Origin: Meghimatium bilineatum
Lineage: Eukaryota > Mollusca > Gastropoda > Stylommatophora > Philomycidae
Reading direction: 5' to 3'
NCBI GenBank assembly: GCA_034231615.1
Contig: CM067322.1
Location: 104,669,767-104,733,766 of the forward strand
DNA: 64,000 nucleotides
Shown here: positions 22,715 to 35,250 of the stretch, piece after piece
Layout: every line of letters begins with the position of its first letter
How positions within the stretch are numbered: the first letter of the stretch is position 1
Made by a program: the position numbers and the translations under genes
Notes under the pieces: model-generated
Databases searched by the model: none
What the model was told of the DNA's origin: nothing
The model's input: only the letters and a program-made list of their open reading frames with translations

Positions 22715-24055
22715 GATTGACTGTTGGCTTGACTATCAGCTTGAATATTGGCTTGGATGTTGGCTTGGCTATCAGCTTGAATACTGGCTTGGATGTTGGC
22801 TTGACTATCAGCTTGAATATTGAATTGGATGTTGGTTTGACTATCGGCTTGATCGAATGTTGGCTTGAATGTTAGCTTAAATGTTAGCTTGAATGTGGGC
22901 TTGAATGTTGTCTTGAATGTTGGCTTGAATGTGGGCTTCATTGTTGGCCTTATTATTGGCTTGATTTCTGCTTGACAGCTAGATTGCAGCCTTGACTCTC
23001 GAATTGATTGTCGGCTTGATTGTTGGCTTGGCTATTAGTTTAATTGTAGGCCTACCTGTTGGCGTGATTTTCGGCCTGATGTTCAGCTTGATTGTCAGTC
23101 TCACTGTTGAATTGATTGTCGGCTTATCTGTTAGCATGATTGTCGGCTTGACTGTAGGCTTGATTATCTGCTCCAATGTTGGCTTGATTGTCGGATTTAT
23201 TGTTGGTTTGATTACCGGCTTGGCTAGTGGGTTGATTATTGAATTGACTGTTGCTGTGATTGTCTGCCTGAGTGTTGGTTTGATTGTCAGCTTAGTTGTC
23301 GGCTTGGTTATCGGCTTGAATGTTAACTGGACTAATGGCTTCACTCTCAGCTTGACCGAAGGTTTTATTGTTGGCTTGATTGTCGGCTTACCAGTCTGTT
23401 GCCTTGACCTTCAGTTGGTTTGACTGTTGGCTTGACCCTAAGTTGGTTGACTGTTGACCTTTAGTTGGTGTGACTGTTGGCCGACATTCATTTGGTTTGA
23501 CTTTTGGCTTGATCTTCAGTTGGTCTGATTGTTGCCTCGACCTTCAGTTGGTTTGACTTGGCTTGATATTCATTTGATTTGGCTGTTGGCTTGACCTTCA
23601 GTTGGTTTGACTGTTGACTTGTCCTTCAGTTGGTTTGACTGTTGCCTTAACTATTGACTTTAATGTTGCTGGTCTCTTGGTTTGACTGCTTGCTTAAATG
23701 TTCACTTGAATGTTGGCCTGACTTTTTGACGTGACTCTCGGCTTTAATTTCGGCTTTATTGTAGACTTTATTGTCGGCTTGACTGTCTGTTGGATTAACT
23801 CTCGACTTGAGTCTTGGCTTGACTGTCTGTTGGCGGAACTCTCGACTTGAGTGTTGGCTTGACTGTCAGCCTGTCAGCTATATTGTCGCATTGACTGTCT
23901 CTTGGCTTGACTGCTGGCTTGACTGTTAGCTTGACTGTCTTAACTCAAGTTGACTCAACTCTGGACTTGACAGTTATCTTGACTGTTGGCTTGTCTGTTA
24001 GCTTGACTGTTGGTTTGGCTGTTGACTTCAATGTTAAACTGTCAAATACTACATT
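22715..24055. repeat. 12-bp minisatellite, left part of a SINE-split array
   Basis: The basic unit TTGGCTTGAATG is highly diverged (TTGACTGTCGGC, TTGATTGTCGGC), giving long open frames of GL-rich or KPT-rich repeats on the two strands. It resumes at 24255. Confidence 0.9.
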
Positions 24056-24061
24056 TTCCCG

Positions 24062-24246
24062 TTAAGGGGTTGCAGGGGGGGGGGATTTTGTAGCTGTGCA
24101 ATAAAGGCCGCATGCTCTTGCGGTCGCCACGTCATATACAGGGTGATTGTTGCTCTCCAACAGAAAAAAACCCAGTCCTTACCGGTGATCGAACTCTAGA
24201 CCTCACTAGTGTGAGACCAACGTTCTAACCTCTCGGTCAATTAACC
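24062..24246 (-). mobile_element. tRNA-derived SINE
   Basis: Read on the minus strand from 24245, TTGACCGAGAGGTTAGAACG (A-box region, Ser/Leu-tRNA-like) is followed by GAGTTCGATCACCGG (B-box, about 24196-24184). A body containing GTGGCGACCGCAAGAGCATG and a C-run near 24077-24086 follow. The size, the Pol III promoter spacing and the clean interruption of a 12-bp array support a SINE. I cannot name the family. Confidence 0.62.
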
Positions 24247-24254
24247 ACACTGTC

Positions 24255-24445
24255 GTCATGAATATTGGCTTCACCATTGGCTTGAATAGTGGCTTGAATA
24301 TTGGCTTGACTATTGGCTTGAATACTGGCTTAACCATTGGCTTGAATATTGGCTTAACTAGTGGCTTGGCTATTGGCTTGAATATTGGCTTAACCAATGG
24401 CTTGAATATTGGCTTGACTTTTGGCTTAACTATTGGCTTGACTGG
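24255..24445. repeat. 12-bp minisatellite, right part
   Basis: ATTGGCTTGAATATTGGC and variants: the same unit as 22715-24055 but far more homogeneous. Confidence 0.92.
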
Positions 24446-24689
24446 GTATGAAATTTTGTGGGTAGTTGGATTAGTTCCTTAGACGCAAGATTAAAAAGAA
24501 CAACATCTAGACACAACAAACAAATTATGAATATATTCAGAAAAACTGATTTGAAATAAAGCACTAAACATGCGAACGAATCAAAATTGCATATTTAATC
24601 ATATTTTTAATATGCTTGTTTGCAGTCAGGCTGAAGAATTTAATCTATCTATAACGTGATGGCACGTACAAATACCATATTTGTCCTAC
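24446..24689. other. Spacer between arrays
   Basis: No feature was recognised in this A/T-rich spacer. Confidence 0.3.
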
Positions 24690-25325
24690 ATGATAATATA
24701 TCTCCATATTTGTCCTACATGATAATGTATCTCCATACTTGTCCTACATGCAAATATCTTTCCCTTCTATATGAAATATGTCTCCACACTTGTCCTACAT
24801 GGAGATATGTCTCCATACATGTCCTACATGGACATATGTCTCCATACATGTTCTACATGGAGATATGTCTCCATACATGTTCTACATGGACATATATCTC
24901 CATACATGTCCTACATGGACATATGTCTCCATACATGTCCTACATGGACATATGTCTCCATACATGTCCTACATGGAGATATGTCTCCATACATGTCCTA
25001 CATGACATATGTCTCCATACATGTTCTACATGGACATATGTCTCCATACATGTCCTACATGGAGATATGTCTCCATACATGTCCTACATGGAGATATGTC
25101 TCCATACATGTCCTACATGGAGATATGTCTCCATACTTGTCCTACATGGACATATGTCTCCATACATGTCCTACATGGACATATGTATCCATACATGTCC
25201 TACATGGACATATGTCTCCATACATGTCCTACATGGACATATGTCTCCATACATGTCCTACATGGAGATATGTCTCCATACATGTTCTACATGGAGATAT
25301 GTCTCCATACATGTTCTACATGGAC
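24690..25325. repeat. Minisatellite, 29-bp unit with internal hairpin symmetry, about 21 copies
   Basis: Units contain GTCTCCATACATGTCCTACA. ATGTCC-TACAT-GGACAT is a 6-bp stem within a unit, and in GGAGATAT-type units TGGAGA-TATG-TCTCCA forms a second stem across the unit boundary. Confidence 0.94.
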
Positions 25326-25377
25326 ATTCTACTTACGATTTGTGCTTTATTATGTTGAGTAGTGTTCATGGTGTCCA

Positions 25378-28140
25378 CCATGTTTGCATAGGAATAGAAA
25401 TAACAAGAGACAACATTCCTTTAAATATAAGGCGCAACGAAAAGTCGATCTTGAGCAAGTTGCAACAACTGGCATGACAAAGAAATACAGTGAGACCAAA
25501 CATACGACAACCCCCCATGGTGGACTGAAGAGGTAGAGTCTGTATGGGTAAGGAAGAAGCAAAGTGTCAGGAAGTGGGAACATAAGAGACGAAAGACACA
25601 AGTCACCATGGAAAGCAAAAACGAGTCAGGGATTACTATGAAGAAGACCACTGAAGCCTTTAAACAAATCGTGAAGGAAGACAAGAAAGAACGCTAGGAT
25701 AATTTCGAACAAGATGTCGCAGCCGACAGTGCCCTATACAAATTTTGGAAATTACACAAGGCTATGAATCGCTAAACGGACACAAAAATTAAACTTGTGC
25801 TTGAAGGACAAGTCGGGGTTTATACTAACCACAGATGAACAGAAGGGTAGCGCTTTCTTCAGCAGATACCTCCAACAATCAGATCAGAAAACAATATTGA
25901 TGAACATGAGACTATAGTGGTAACAACAAACGATGTCGCTGGTGAGGAACTGGTCTCGTTGTAGGATGTAACAAAGATCATAAAGACAACATCATATTGT
26001 ACAACAAAAAATACCTTACCCAACCCAAACGGAATACCTTACGGTCTCTTGAAATATTTGACAGACGTCCGGTTTAAAACAATTGTTGGTGATTTCAACA
26101 CAAGTCTGAAAACAGGACGCATACCAGAAGAGTGGCTACACTGTTACCTTCTCCCTCTGACTAAGCCAGGTAAAGACACCTCCGATATCAAGAATTATCG
26201 TATCCTCACCTTACAAAATGTCTACGGCAAGGTGCTGGAGAGGATAATCGCTAGAAGACTGGCCTTCGATTTGGAAAATGGAGGCTTACTTCCTGACACT
26301 CTAGGTGCATACAGACCGGGGAGAGACAAGACCACAAATGCAGCGATCTTCGCCTATGCCTACGAGGGCTTTCAGGCAAAGGAGGAAACAATGGTCGCCA
26401 CGGTCGACCTAGAAGATGCTTACAACAGAGTCAGCTTTGGCCAGCTAATACAACTGCTAAGTAAACTCAGCACGTTCTTGTGGATAATTCGATGGATAAC
26501 AATGGTGTTAATGTCTAGACATGTGGCTCTGAGATTGGGATCCGGGACATCAGAGATCAGAACTATAACACCTGGATTACCACTGGGATTTCAGTATCAC
26601 ATGTACTCTTTAACGTCTACACATACAAAATAGTGCAGCTTCAGGAGGCTAGATCCAGCAGGATATTAACATATGTGGACAACCTCTTGCTGTACAAGCA
26701 CGGCAGAAACAGAAGAAACATAATTGATGACGTCCAGCGTAATCTAGAACATTTGTCGATCTGGTGCACTAACTACAAGACAGTCATCAATCTTACAAAG
26801 GCAAACATCGTCAGGTTCTCGCTGAACAACAAGATGATCACAGACACATTACCTGCATGGAAATCAACAGTGACAGGGAGCAGACTATGAAATACATAGC
26901 AATCACTTGTGATAGAAGACAATCGTTCGCGAGACATGAAGACAATAACATTCAGAATGCTTGGAAGGGTGTCAGTGTAATCAAAATAACGGCATCTGTA
27001 GAGATGTAGCTGCGAACCCTTTTTTTCAGATGATGCAGGCAGTGGTATTATCTGTGTTGAACTATGGTTTAGTTTTACTAATACTGTCGCAAATACAGGC
27101 GGATAGATTGGAGAGAGTTCAAAACGAGGCCATGAGAGCTGGACTAGGATGCACAAGAGATACACCAATCGTGGCCATGAAGTTTCTCCTAGATCTACCG
27201 AGTATCAAGTCAAGACATAAAATAGCCCAGGTTAAAGAATACTTCAAGGTCGCCAATAATGATCATCACGTCTTACGCCAATCTCTAGACAGCACAAAAG
27301 GAAAACAAATCAAGAGAGGAAGGTCCTGGATGGCAGAAGACACCCTACTCAGAGTTTGTGAGCTGGAGGAAGTGGGAAGAGGATGTGATTGGGAGACATT
27401 TGGTAAAGAGAGAATGTTATTGACAACAGTTGTGATACAGGTGGGAAGAGAATGTCGCGACTGCACTGCCAACAGAACAGAGGAAATCATTCAAGAACTC
27501 ATACTGCAGCACTCGAAGCCACAAGATACAATAATTTAATTGGACGACCCAGCAACACAAGAAACAAACAGGTGTGGTTGTTGTTTCGTGGCATACCAAA
27601 ATGGCAAGAAATTAGCTGAGAAGTCATTTACATTTCCCACTTTAAGATCGAGTATGAGAATGGAAATATAATCTGTAACAACAGCTGTCACGTGGCTGGG
27701 TGACGCAACTACCACCAAACTCATTGATTCTATTGGACTCTCAAAGTATGCTGCGCAAGATAGAAAAGTATACGATCTGTATTGAATGGGTCACTGAAAG
27801 AGCCGATGTGTTGACTGGTAAAGCTTTGGTGAATGGCACTCAGATAAGAAGAGACAGGATTGAATTGATTAGAGGAGTCATGAGAACACCATATGAGAAG
27901 ACGAGGAGGAGGTCGAACTAGACAATGTACATATTCAGAGAATGGTAGAAAAATGATTGGCTAGAGGCGATGGGAGAAAATGCTCCCTCTACGATAAGAT
28001 CAGAAGAGCGCTTAATCAGCAACTGACTTGGACACTGAACTTTATACACTGTTAGATGGCTGACGGAACAGTGAGCAGAGCATATATGGAAATGCCCTAA
28101 GTACTGTGACGCTTGTTCCTAATCAAGAATCAAGACAATT
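25378..28140 (+). pseudogene. 5'-truncated non-LTR retrotransposon (RT and RNase H, I-superfamily-like)
   Basis: The order is the end of the endonuclease-RT linker (25400-25700, VRPNIRQPP and WWTEEVESVWVRKKQ in broken frames), then RT (26049-26633: LTKPGKDTSDIKNYRILTLQ, LGAYRPGRDKTTNAAIFAYA, motif A VDLEDAYNRVSF, TITPGLPLG). Next comes 26633-26890 with YVDN at 26672-26683 where active elements have YADD, so the second catalytic Asp is lost. A thumb (27050-27535) with DRLERVQNEAMRAGLGCTRD follows, then RNase H in shifted frames (LDDPA for YTDGS; DSQSMLRKIEK at 27737) and a C-terminal EHIWKCPKYC segment near 28085. The shared 3' end CTAATCAAGAATCAAG lies near 28120. From 27063 the element is duplicated twice downstream. 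Confidence 0.92.
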
Positions 28141-28350
28141 AGTAAACTAACACATTGCGCCTTCATTGATCTAATAATTTCATATGTATCTGCACTTCGC
28201 GGTTCCTGGATGTCGAAATGGAATGTTTCTCCTCAAATTCACTTGTCAATAGCTATTTATTTTCTGTTATACATATACCGTTGAATGACTTTCGGCGTGT
28301 TGGTGTAGAAGAATTCTCTGGAAATGGCCTTCTTTGTGTGTTCTAGGGGT

Positions 28351-29612
28351 ATTGTTGTACCATCAAATGATTGACATTCCCGTTTGTTACTGTGGTGTGC
28401 ATTGTTGTACCATCAGATGATTGACATTCCCGTTTGTTACTGTCGTGTGCATTGTTGTACCATCAGATGATTGTCATTAACGTTTGTTACTGTGGTGCAC
28501 ATTGTTGTACCATCAGATGATTGATATTCCCGTTTGTTACTGTGGTGCACATTGTTGTACCATCAGATGATTGATATTCCCGTTTGTTACTGTGGTGTGC
28601 ATTGTTGTACCATCAAATGATTGACATTCCCGTTTGTTACTGTGGTGCACATTGTTGTACCATCAAATGATTGATATTCCCGTTTGTTACTGTGGTGCAC
28701 ATTGTTGTACCATCAAATGATTGACATTCCCGTTTGTTACAGTGGTGCACATTGTTGTACCATCAAATGATTGACATTCCCGTTTGTTACTGTGGTGCGC
28801 AGTGTTGTACCATCAAATGATTGATATTCCCGTTTGTTACTGTGGTGCACATTGTTGTACCATCAGATGATTGATATTCCCGTTTGTTACTGTGGTGTGC
28901 ATTGTTGTACCATCAGATGATTGACATTCCCGTTTGTTACTGTCGTGTGCATTGTTGTACCATCAGATGATTGTCATTCCCGTTTGTTACTGTGGTGCAC
29001 ATTGTTGTACCATCAGATGATTGATATTCCCGTTTGTTACTGTGGTGCACATTGTTGTACCATCAGATGATTGTCATTCCCGTTTCTTACTGTGGTGAAC
29101 ATTGTTGTACCATCAGATGGGTTGTCATTCCCGTTTGTTACTGTGGTGCACATTGTTGTACCATCAGATGATTGATATTCCCGTTTGTTACTGTGGTGCA
29201 CATTGTTGTACGATCAGATGATTGATATTCCCGTTTGTTACTGTGGTGTGCATTGTTGTACCATCAGATGATTGACATTCCCGTTTGTTACTGTGGTGTG
29301 CATTGTTGTACCATCAGATGATTGACATTCCCGTTTGTTACTGTCGTGTGCATTGTTGTACCATCAGATGATTGTCATTCCCGTTTGTTACTGTGGTGCA
29401 CATTGTTGTACCATCAGATGATTGATATTCCCGTTTGTTACTGTGGTGCACATTGTTGTACCATCAGATGATTGTCATTCCCGTTTGTTACTGTGGTGCA
29501 CATTGTTGTACCATCAGATGGGTTGTCATTCCCGTTTGTTACTGTGGTGCACATTGTTGTACCATCAGATGATTGATATTCCCGTTTGTTACTGTGGTGC
29601 ACATTGTTGTAC
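28351..29612. repeat. 50-bp minisatellite, array 1 of the compound repeat (about 25 units)
   Basis: Units read ATTGTTGTACCATCAGATGA, then a GACATTCCCGTTTG core, then TGTGGTGCAC or TGTCGTGTGC. Variant order partly repeats in arrays 2 and 3. 28140-28350 is non-LINE flank carried in every compound unit. Confidence 0.96.
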
Positions 29613-30900
29613 TATGGTTTAGTTTTACTAATAATGTCGCAAATACAGGCGGATAGATTGGAGAGAGTTCAAAACGAGGCCATGAGAGCTGTACTAGGAT
29701 GCACAAGAGATACACCAATCGTGGCCATGAAGTTTCTCCTAGATCTACCGAGTATCAAGTCAAGACATAAAATAGCCCAGGTTAAAGAATACTTCAAGGT
29801 CGCCAATAATGATCATCACGTCTTACGCCAATCTCTAGACAGCACAAAAGGAAAACAAATCAAGAGAGGAAGGTCCTGGATGGCAGAAGACACCCTACTC
29901 AGAGTTTGTGAGCTGGAGGAAGTGGGAAGAGGATGTGATTGGGAGACATTTGGTAAAGAGAGAATGTTATTGACAACAGTTGTGATACAGGTGGGAAGAG
30001 AATGTCGCGACTGCACTGCCAACAGAACAGAGGAAATCATTCAAGAACTCATACTGCAGCACTCGAAGCCACAAGATACAATAATTTAATTGGACGACCC
30101 AGCAACACAAGAAACAAACAGGTGTGGTTGTTGTTTCGTGGCATACCAAAATGGCAAGAAATTAGCTGAGAAGTCATTTACATTTCCCACTTTAAGATCG
30201 AGTATGAGAATGGAAATATAATCTGTAACAACAGCTGTCACGTGGCTGGGTGACGCAACTACCACCAAACTCATTGATTCTATTGGACTCTCAAAGTATG
30301 CTGCGCAAGATAGAAAAGTATACGATCTGTATTGAATGGGTCACTGAAAGAGCCGATGTGTTGACTGGTAAAGCTTTGGTGAATGGCACTCAGATAAGAA
30401 GAGACAGGATTGAATTGATTAGAGGAGTCATGAGAACACCATATGAGAAGACGAGGAGGAGGTCGAACTAGACAATGTACATATTCAGAGAATGGTAGAA
30501 AAATGATTGGCTAGAGGCGATGGGAGAAAATGCTCCCTCTACGATAAGATCAGAAGAGCGCTTAATCAGCAACTGACTTGGACACTGAACTTTATACACT
30601 GTTAGATGGCTGACGGAACAGTGAGCAGAGCATATATGGAAATGCCCTAAGTACTGTGACGCTTGTTCCTAATCAAGAATCAAGACAATTAGTAAACTAA
30701 CACATTGCGCCTTCATTGATCTAATAATTTCATATGTATCTGCACTTCGCGGTTCCTGGATGTCGAAATGGAATGTTTCTCCTCAAATTCACTTGTCAAT
30801 AGCTATTTATTTTCTGTTATACATCTACCGTTGAATGACTTTCGGCGTGTTGGTGTAGAAGAATTCTCTGGAAATGGCCTTCTTTGTGTGTTCTAGGGGT
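29613..30900 (+). pseudogene. LINE 3'-end copy 2 in the compound tandem repeat
   Basis: This 1288-bp segment is almost identical to 27063-28350. It begins in the thumb coding region at TATGGTTTAGTTTTACTAAT and includes RNase H remnants and the 3' flank. It lacks the RT, so it arose by DNA-level duplication and not by retrotransposition. Confidence 0.94.
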
Positions 30901-32312
30901 ATTGTTGTACCATCAAATGATTGACATTCCCGTTTGTTACTGTGGTGTGCATTGTTGTACCATCAGATGATTGACATTCCCGTTTGTTACTGTCGTGTGC
31001 ATTGTTGTAACATCAGATGATTGTCATTAACGTTTGTTACTGTGGTGCACATTGTTGTACCATCAGATGATTGATATTCCCGTTTGTTACTGTGGTGCAC
31101 ATTGTTGTACGATCAGATGATTGATATTCCCGTTTGTTACTGTGGTGTGCATTGTTGTACCATCAAATGATTGACATTCCCGTTTGTTACTGTGGTGCAC
31201 ATTGTTGTACCATCAAATGATTGATATTCCCGTTTGTTACTGTGGTGCACATTGTTGTACCATCAGATGATTGATATTCCCGTTTGTTACTGTGGTGTGC
31301 ATTGTTGTACCATCAAATGATTGACATTCCCGTTTGTTACTGTGGTGCACATTGTTGTACCATCAAATGATTGATATTCCCGTTTGTTACTGTGGTGCAC
31401 ATTTTTGTACCATCAAATGATTGACATTCCCGTTTGTTACAGTGGTGCACATTGTTGTACCATCAAATGATTGACATTCCTGTTTGTTACTGTGGTGCGC
31501 AGTGTTGTACCATCAAATGATTGATATTCCCGTTTGTTACTGTGGTGCACATTGTTGTACCATCAGATGATTGATATTCCCGTTTGTTACTGTGGTGTGC
31601 ATTGTTGTACCATCAGATGATTGACATTCCCGTTTGTTACTGTCGTGTGCATTGTTGTACCATCAGATGATTGTCATTCCCGTTTGTTACTGTGGTGCAC
31701 ATTGTTGTACCATCAGATGATTGATATTCCCGTTTGTTACTGTGGTGCACATTGTTGTACCATCAGATGATTGTCATTCCCGTTTGTTACTGTGGTGCAC
31801 ATTGTTGTACCATCAGATGGGTTGTCATTCCCGTTTGTTACTGTGGTGCACATTGTTGTACCATCAGATGATTGATATTCCCGTTTGTTACTGTGGTGCA
31901 CATTGTTGTACGATCAGATGATTGATATTCCCGTTTGTTACTGTGGTGTGCATTGTTGTACCATCAGATGATTGACATTCCCGTTTGTTACTGTGGTGTG
32001 CATTGTTGTACCATCAGATGATTGACATTCCCGTTTGTTACTGTCGTGTGCATTGTTGTACCATCAGATGATTGTCATTCCCGTTTGTTACTGTGGTGCA
32101 CATTGTTGTACCATCAGATGATTGATATTCCCGTTTGTTACTGTGGTGCACATTGTTGTACCATCAGATGATTGTCATTCCCGTTTGTTACTGTGGTGCA
32201 CATTGTTGTACCATCAGATGGGTTGTCATTCCCGTTTGTTACTGTGGTGCACATTGTTGTACCATCAGATGATTGATATTCCCGTTTGTTACTGTGGTGC
32301 ACATTGTTGTAC
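30901..32312. repeat. 50-bp minisatellite, array 2 of the compound repeat (about 28 units)
   Basis: It has the same unit as 28351-29612 and is three units longer, which accounts for the 150-bp difference between the 2550- and 2700-bp periods. Confidence 0.96.
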
Positions 32313-33600
32313 TATGGTTTAGTTTTACTAATACTGTCGCAAATACAGGCGGATAGATTGGAGAGAGTTCAAAACGAGGCCATGAGAGCTGTACTAGGAT
32401 GCACAAGAGATACACCAATCGTGGCCATGAAGTTTCTCCTAGATCTACCGAGTATCAAGTCAAGACATAAAATAGCCCAGGTTAAAGAATACTTCAAGGT
32501 CGCCAATAATGATCATCACGTCTTACGCCAATCTCTAGACAGCACAAAAGGAAAACAAATCAAGAGAGGAAGGTCCTGGATGGCAGAAGACACCCTACTC
32601 AGAGTTTGTGAGCTGGAGGAAGTGGGAAGAGGATGTGATTGGGAGACATTTGGTAAAGAGAGAATGTTATTGACAACAGTTGTGATACAGGTGGGAAGAG
32701 AATGTCGCGACTGCACTGCCAACAGAACAGAGGAAATCATTCAAGAACTCATACTGCAGCACTCGAAGCCACAAGATACAATAATTTAATTGGACGACCC
32801 AGCAACACAAGAAACAAACAGGTGTGGTTGTTGTTTCGTGGCATACCAAAATGGCAAGAAATTAGCTGAGAAGTCATTTACATTTCCCACTTTAAGATCG
32901 AGTATGAGAATGGAAATATAATCTGTAACAACAGCTGTCACGTGGCTGGGTGACGCAACTACCACCAAACTCATTGATTCTATTGGACTCTCAAAGTATG
33001 CTGCGCAAGATAGAAAAGTATACGATCTGTATTGAATGGGTCACTGAAAGAGCCGATGTGTTGACTGGTAAAGCTTTGGTGAATGGCACTCAGATAAGAA
33101 GAGACAGGATTGAATTGATTAGAGGAGTCATGAGAACACCATATCAGAAGACGAGGAGGAGGTCGAACTAGACAATGTACATATTCAGAGAATGGTAGAA
33201 AAATGATTGGCTAGAGGCGATGGGAGAAAATGCTCCCTCTACGATAAGATCAGAAGAGCGCTTAATCAGCAACTGACTTGGACACTGAACTTTATACACT
33301 GTTAGATGGCTGACGGAACAGTGAGCAGAGCATATATGGAAATGCCCTAAGTACTGTGACGCTTGTTCCTAATCAAGAATCAAGACAATTAGTAAACTAA
33401 CACATTGCGCCTTCATTGATCTAATAATTTCATATGTATCTGCACTTCGCGGTTCCTGGATGTCGAAATGGAATGTTTCTCCTCAAATTCACTTGTCAAT
33501 AGCTATTTATTTTCTGTTATACATCTACCGTTGAATGACTTTCGGCGTGTTGGTGTAGAAGAATTCTCTGGAAATGGCCTTCTTTGTGTGTTCTAGAGGT
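32313..33600 (+). pseudogene. LINE 3'-end copy 3 in the compound tandem repeat
   Basis: Again 1288 bp with the same left junction. It shares private bases with copy 2 (for example ACATCTACCG where copy 1 has ACATATACCG) and has its own changes (ATATCAGAAG, TTCTAGAGG), so copies 2 and 3 are closest to each other. Confidence 0.94.
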
Positions 33601-34706
33601 ATTGTTGTACCATCAAATGATTGACATTCCCGTTTGTTACTGTGGTGTGCATTGTTGTACCATCAGATGATTGACATTCCCGTTTGTTACTGTCGTGTGC
33701 ATTGTTGTACCATCAGATGATTGTCATTAACGTTTGTTACTGTTGTGCACATTGTTGTACCATCAGATGATTGATATTCCCGTTTGTTACTGTGGTGCAC
33801 ATTGTTGTACCATCAGATGATTGATATTCCCGTTTGTTACTGTGGTGTGCATTGTTGTACCATCAAATGATTGACATTCCCGTTTGTTACTGTGGTGCAC
33901 ATTGTTGTACCATCAAATGATTGATATTCCCGTTTGTTACTGTGGTGCACATTGTTGTACCATCAAATGATTGACATTCCCGTTTGTTACAGTGGTGCAC
34001 ATTGTTGTACCATCAAATGATTGACATTCCCGTTTGTTACTGTGGTGCGCAGTGTTGTACCATCAGATGATTGACATTCCCGTTTGTTACTGTGGTGTGC
34101 ATTGTTGTACCATCAGATGATTGACATTCCCGTTTGTTACTGTGGTGCACATTGTTGTACCATCAGATGATTGACATTCCCGTTTGTTACTGTGGTGCAT
34201 ATTGTTGTACCATCAGATGATTGTCATTCCTGTTTGTTACTGTGGTGCACATTGTTGTACCATCAGATGATTGACATTCCCGTTTGTTACTGTGGTGCAC
34301 ATTGTTGTACCATCAGATGATTGACATTCCCGTTTGTTACTGTCGTGTGCATTGTTGTACCATCAGATGATTGACATTCCCGTTTGTTACTGTGGTGTGC
34401 ATTGTTGTACCAACAGATTATTGACATTCCCGTTTGTTACTGTGGTGTGCATTGTTGTACCATCAGATGATTGACATTCCCGTTTGTTACTGTGGTGTGC
34501 ATTGTTGTACCATCAGATGATTGACATTCCCGTTTGTTACTGTGGTGCACATTGTTGTACCATCAGATGATTGACATTCCCGTTTGTTACTGTGGTGCAC
34601 ATTGTTGTACCATCAGATGATTGACATTCCCGTTTGTTACTGTGGTGCACATTGTTGTACCATCAGATGATTGACATTCCCGTTTGTTACTGTGGTGTGC
34701 ATTGTT
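33601..34706. repeat. 50-bp minisatellite, array 3 of the compound repeat (about 22 units)
   Basis: The right half is dominated by one variant (CAGATGATTGACATTCCCG), unlike arrays 1 and 2, so local homogenisation continued after the compound duplication. Confidence 0.96.
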
Positions 34707-34721
34707 GGAAGTTTCATGCAC

Positions 34722-35250
34722 TATATGATAACAATCTCTTCTCATTTCTCTGACCTCACGTAAATATTTGTGTCTCCATCTCATTTCTCTGACCTCACGT
34801 AAATATTTGTGTCTCCATCTCATCTCTCTGACCTCACGTAAATATTTGTGTCTCCATCTCATTTCTCTGACCTCAGGTAAATATTTGTGTCTCCATCTCA
34901 TTTCTCTGACCTCAGGTAAATATTTGTGTCTCCATCTCATCTCTCTGACCTCACGTAAATATTTGTGTCTCCATCTCATTTCTCTGACCTCAGGTAAATA
35001 TTTTTGTCTCCATCTCATTTCTCTGACCTCACGTAAATATTTGTGTCTCCATCTCATTTCTCTGACCTCACGTAAATATTTGTGTCTCCATCTCATTTCT
35101 CTGACCTCAGGTAAATATATGTGTCTCCATCTCATTTCTCTGACCTCACGTAAATATTTGTGTCTCCATCTCATTTCTCTGACCTCACGTAAATATTTGT
35201 GTCTCCATCTCATTTCTCTGACCTCACGTAAATATTTGTGTCTCCATGCA
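34722..35250. repeat. Minisatellite, 39-bp unit, about 13 copies
   Basis: CATTTCTCTGACCTCACGTA followed by AATATTTGTGTCTCCATCT recurs. In four units ACG is AGG, giving CTCAG|GTAAAT (cut points after 34876, 34915, 34993 and 35110). At 13 codons per unit it yields spurious open frames on both strands. Confidence 0.95.

Noticed and set aside
22992-23423. Hydrophobic GL/IVGL-rich membrane protein
   Set aside because: It is the translation of the 12-bp array (TTGGCTTGAATG type). The opposite strand gives an equally open KPT-rich frame, so hydrophobicity is a composition effect.
24656-25477. 273-codon frame of HTCPTW/SPYMSYM repeats as a secreted repeat protein
   Set aside because: The 29-bp unit is not a multiple of three, so the frame cycles through all phases of the array. 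No signal peptide or unique domain is present.
28351-34706. Regular 50-bp direct repeats suggesting a CRISPR array
   Set aside because: The whole 50-bp period is conserved with no unique spacers, and the DNA is from an animal genome. It is a minisatellite.
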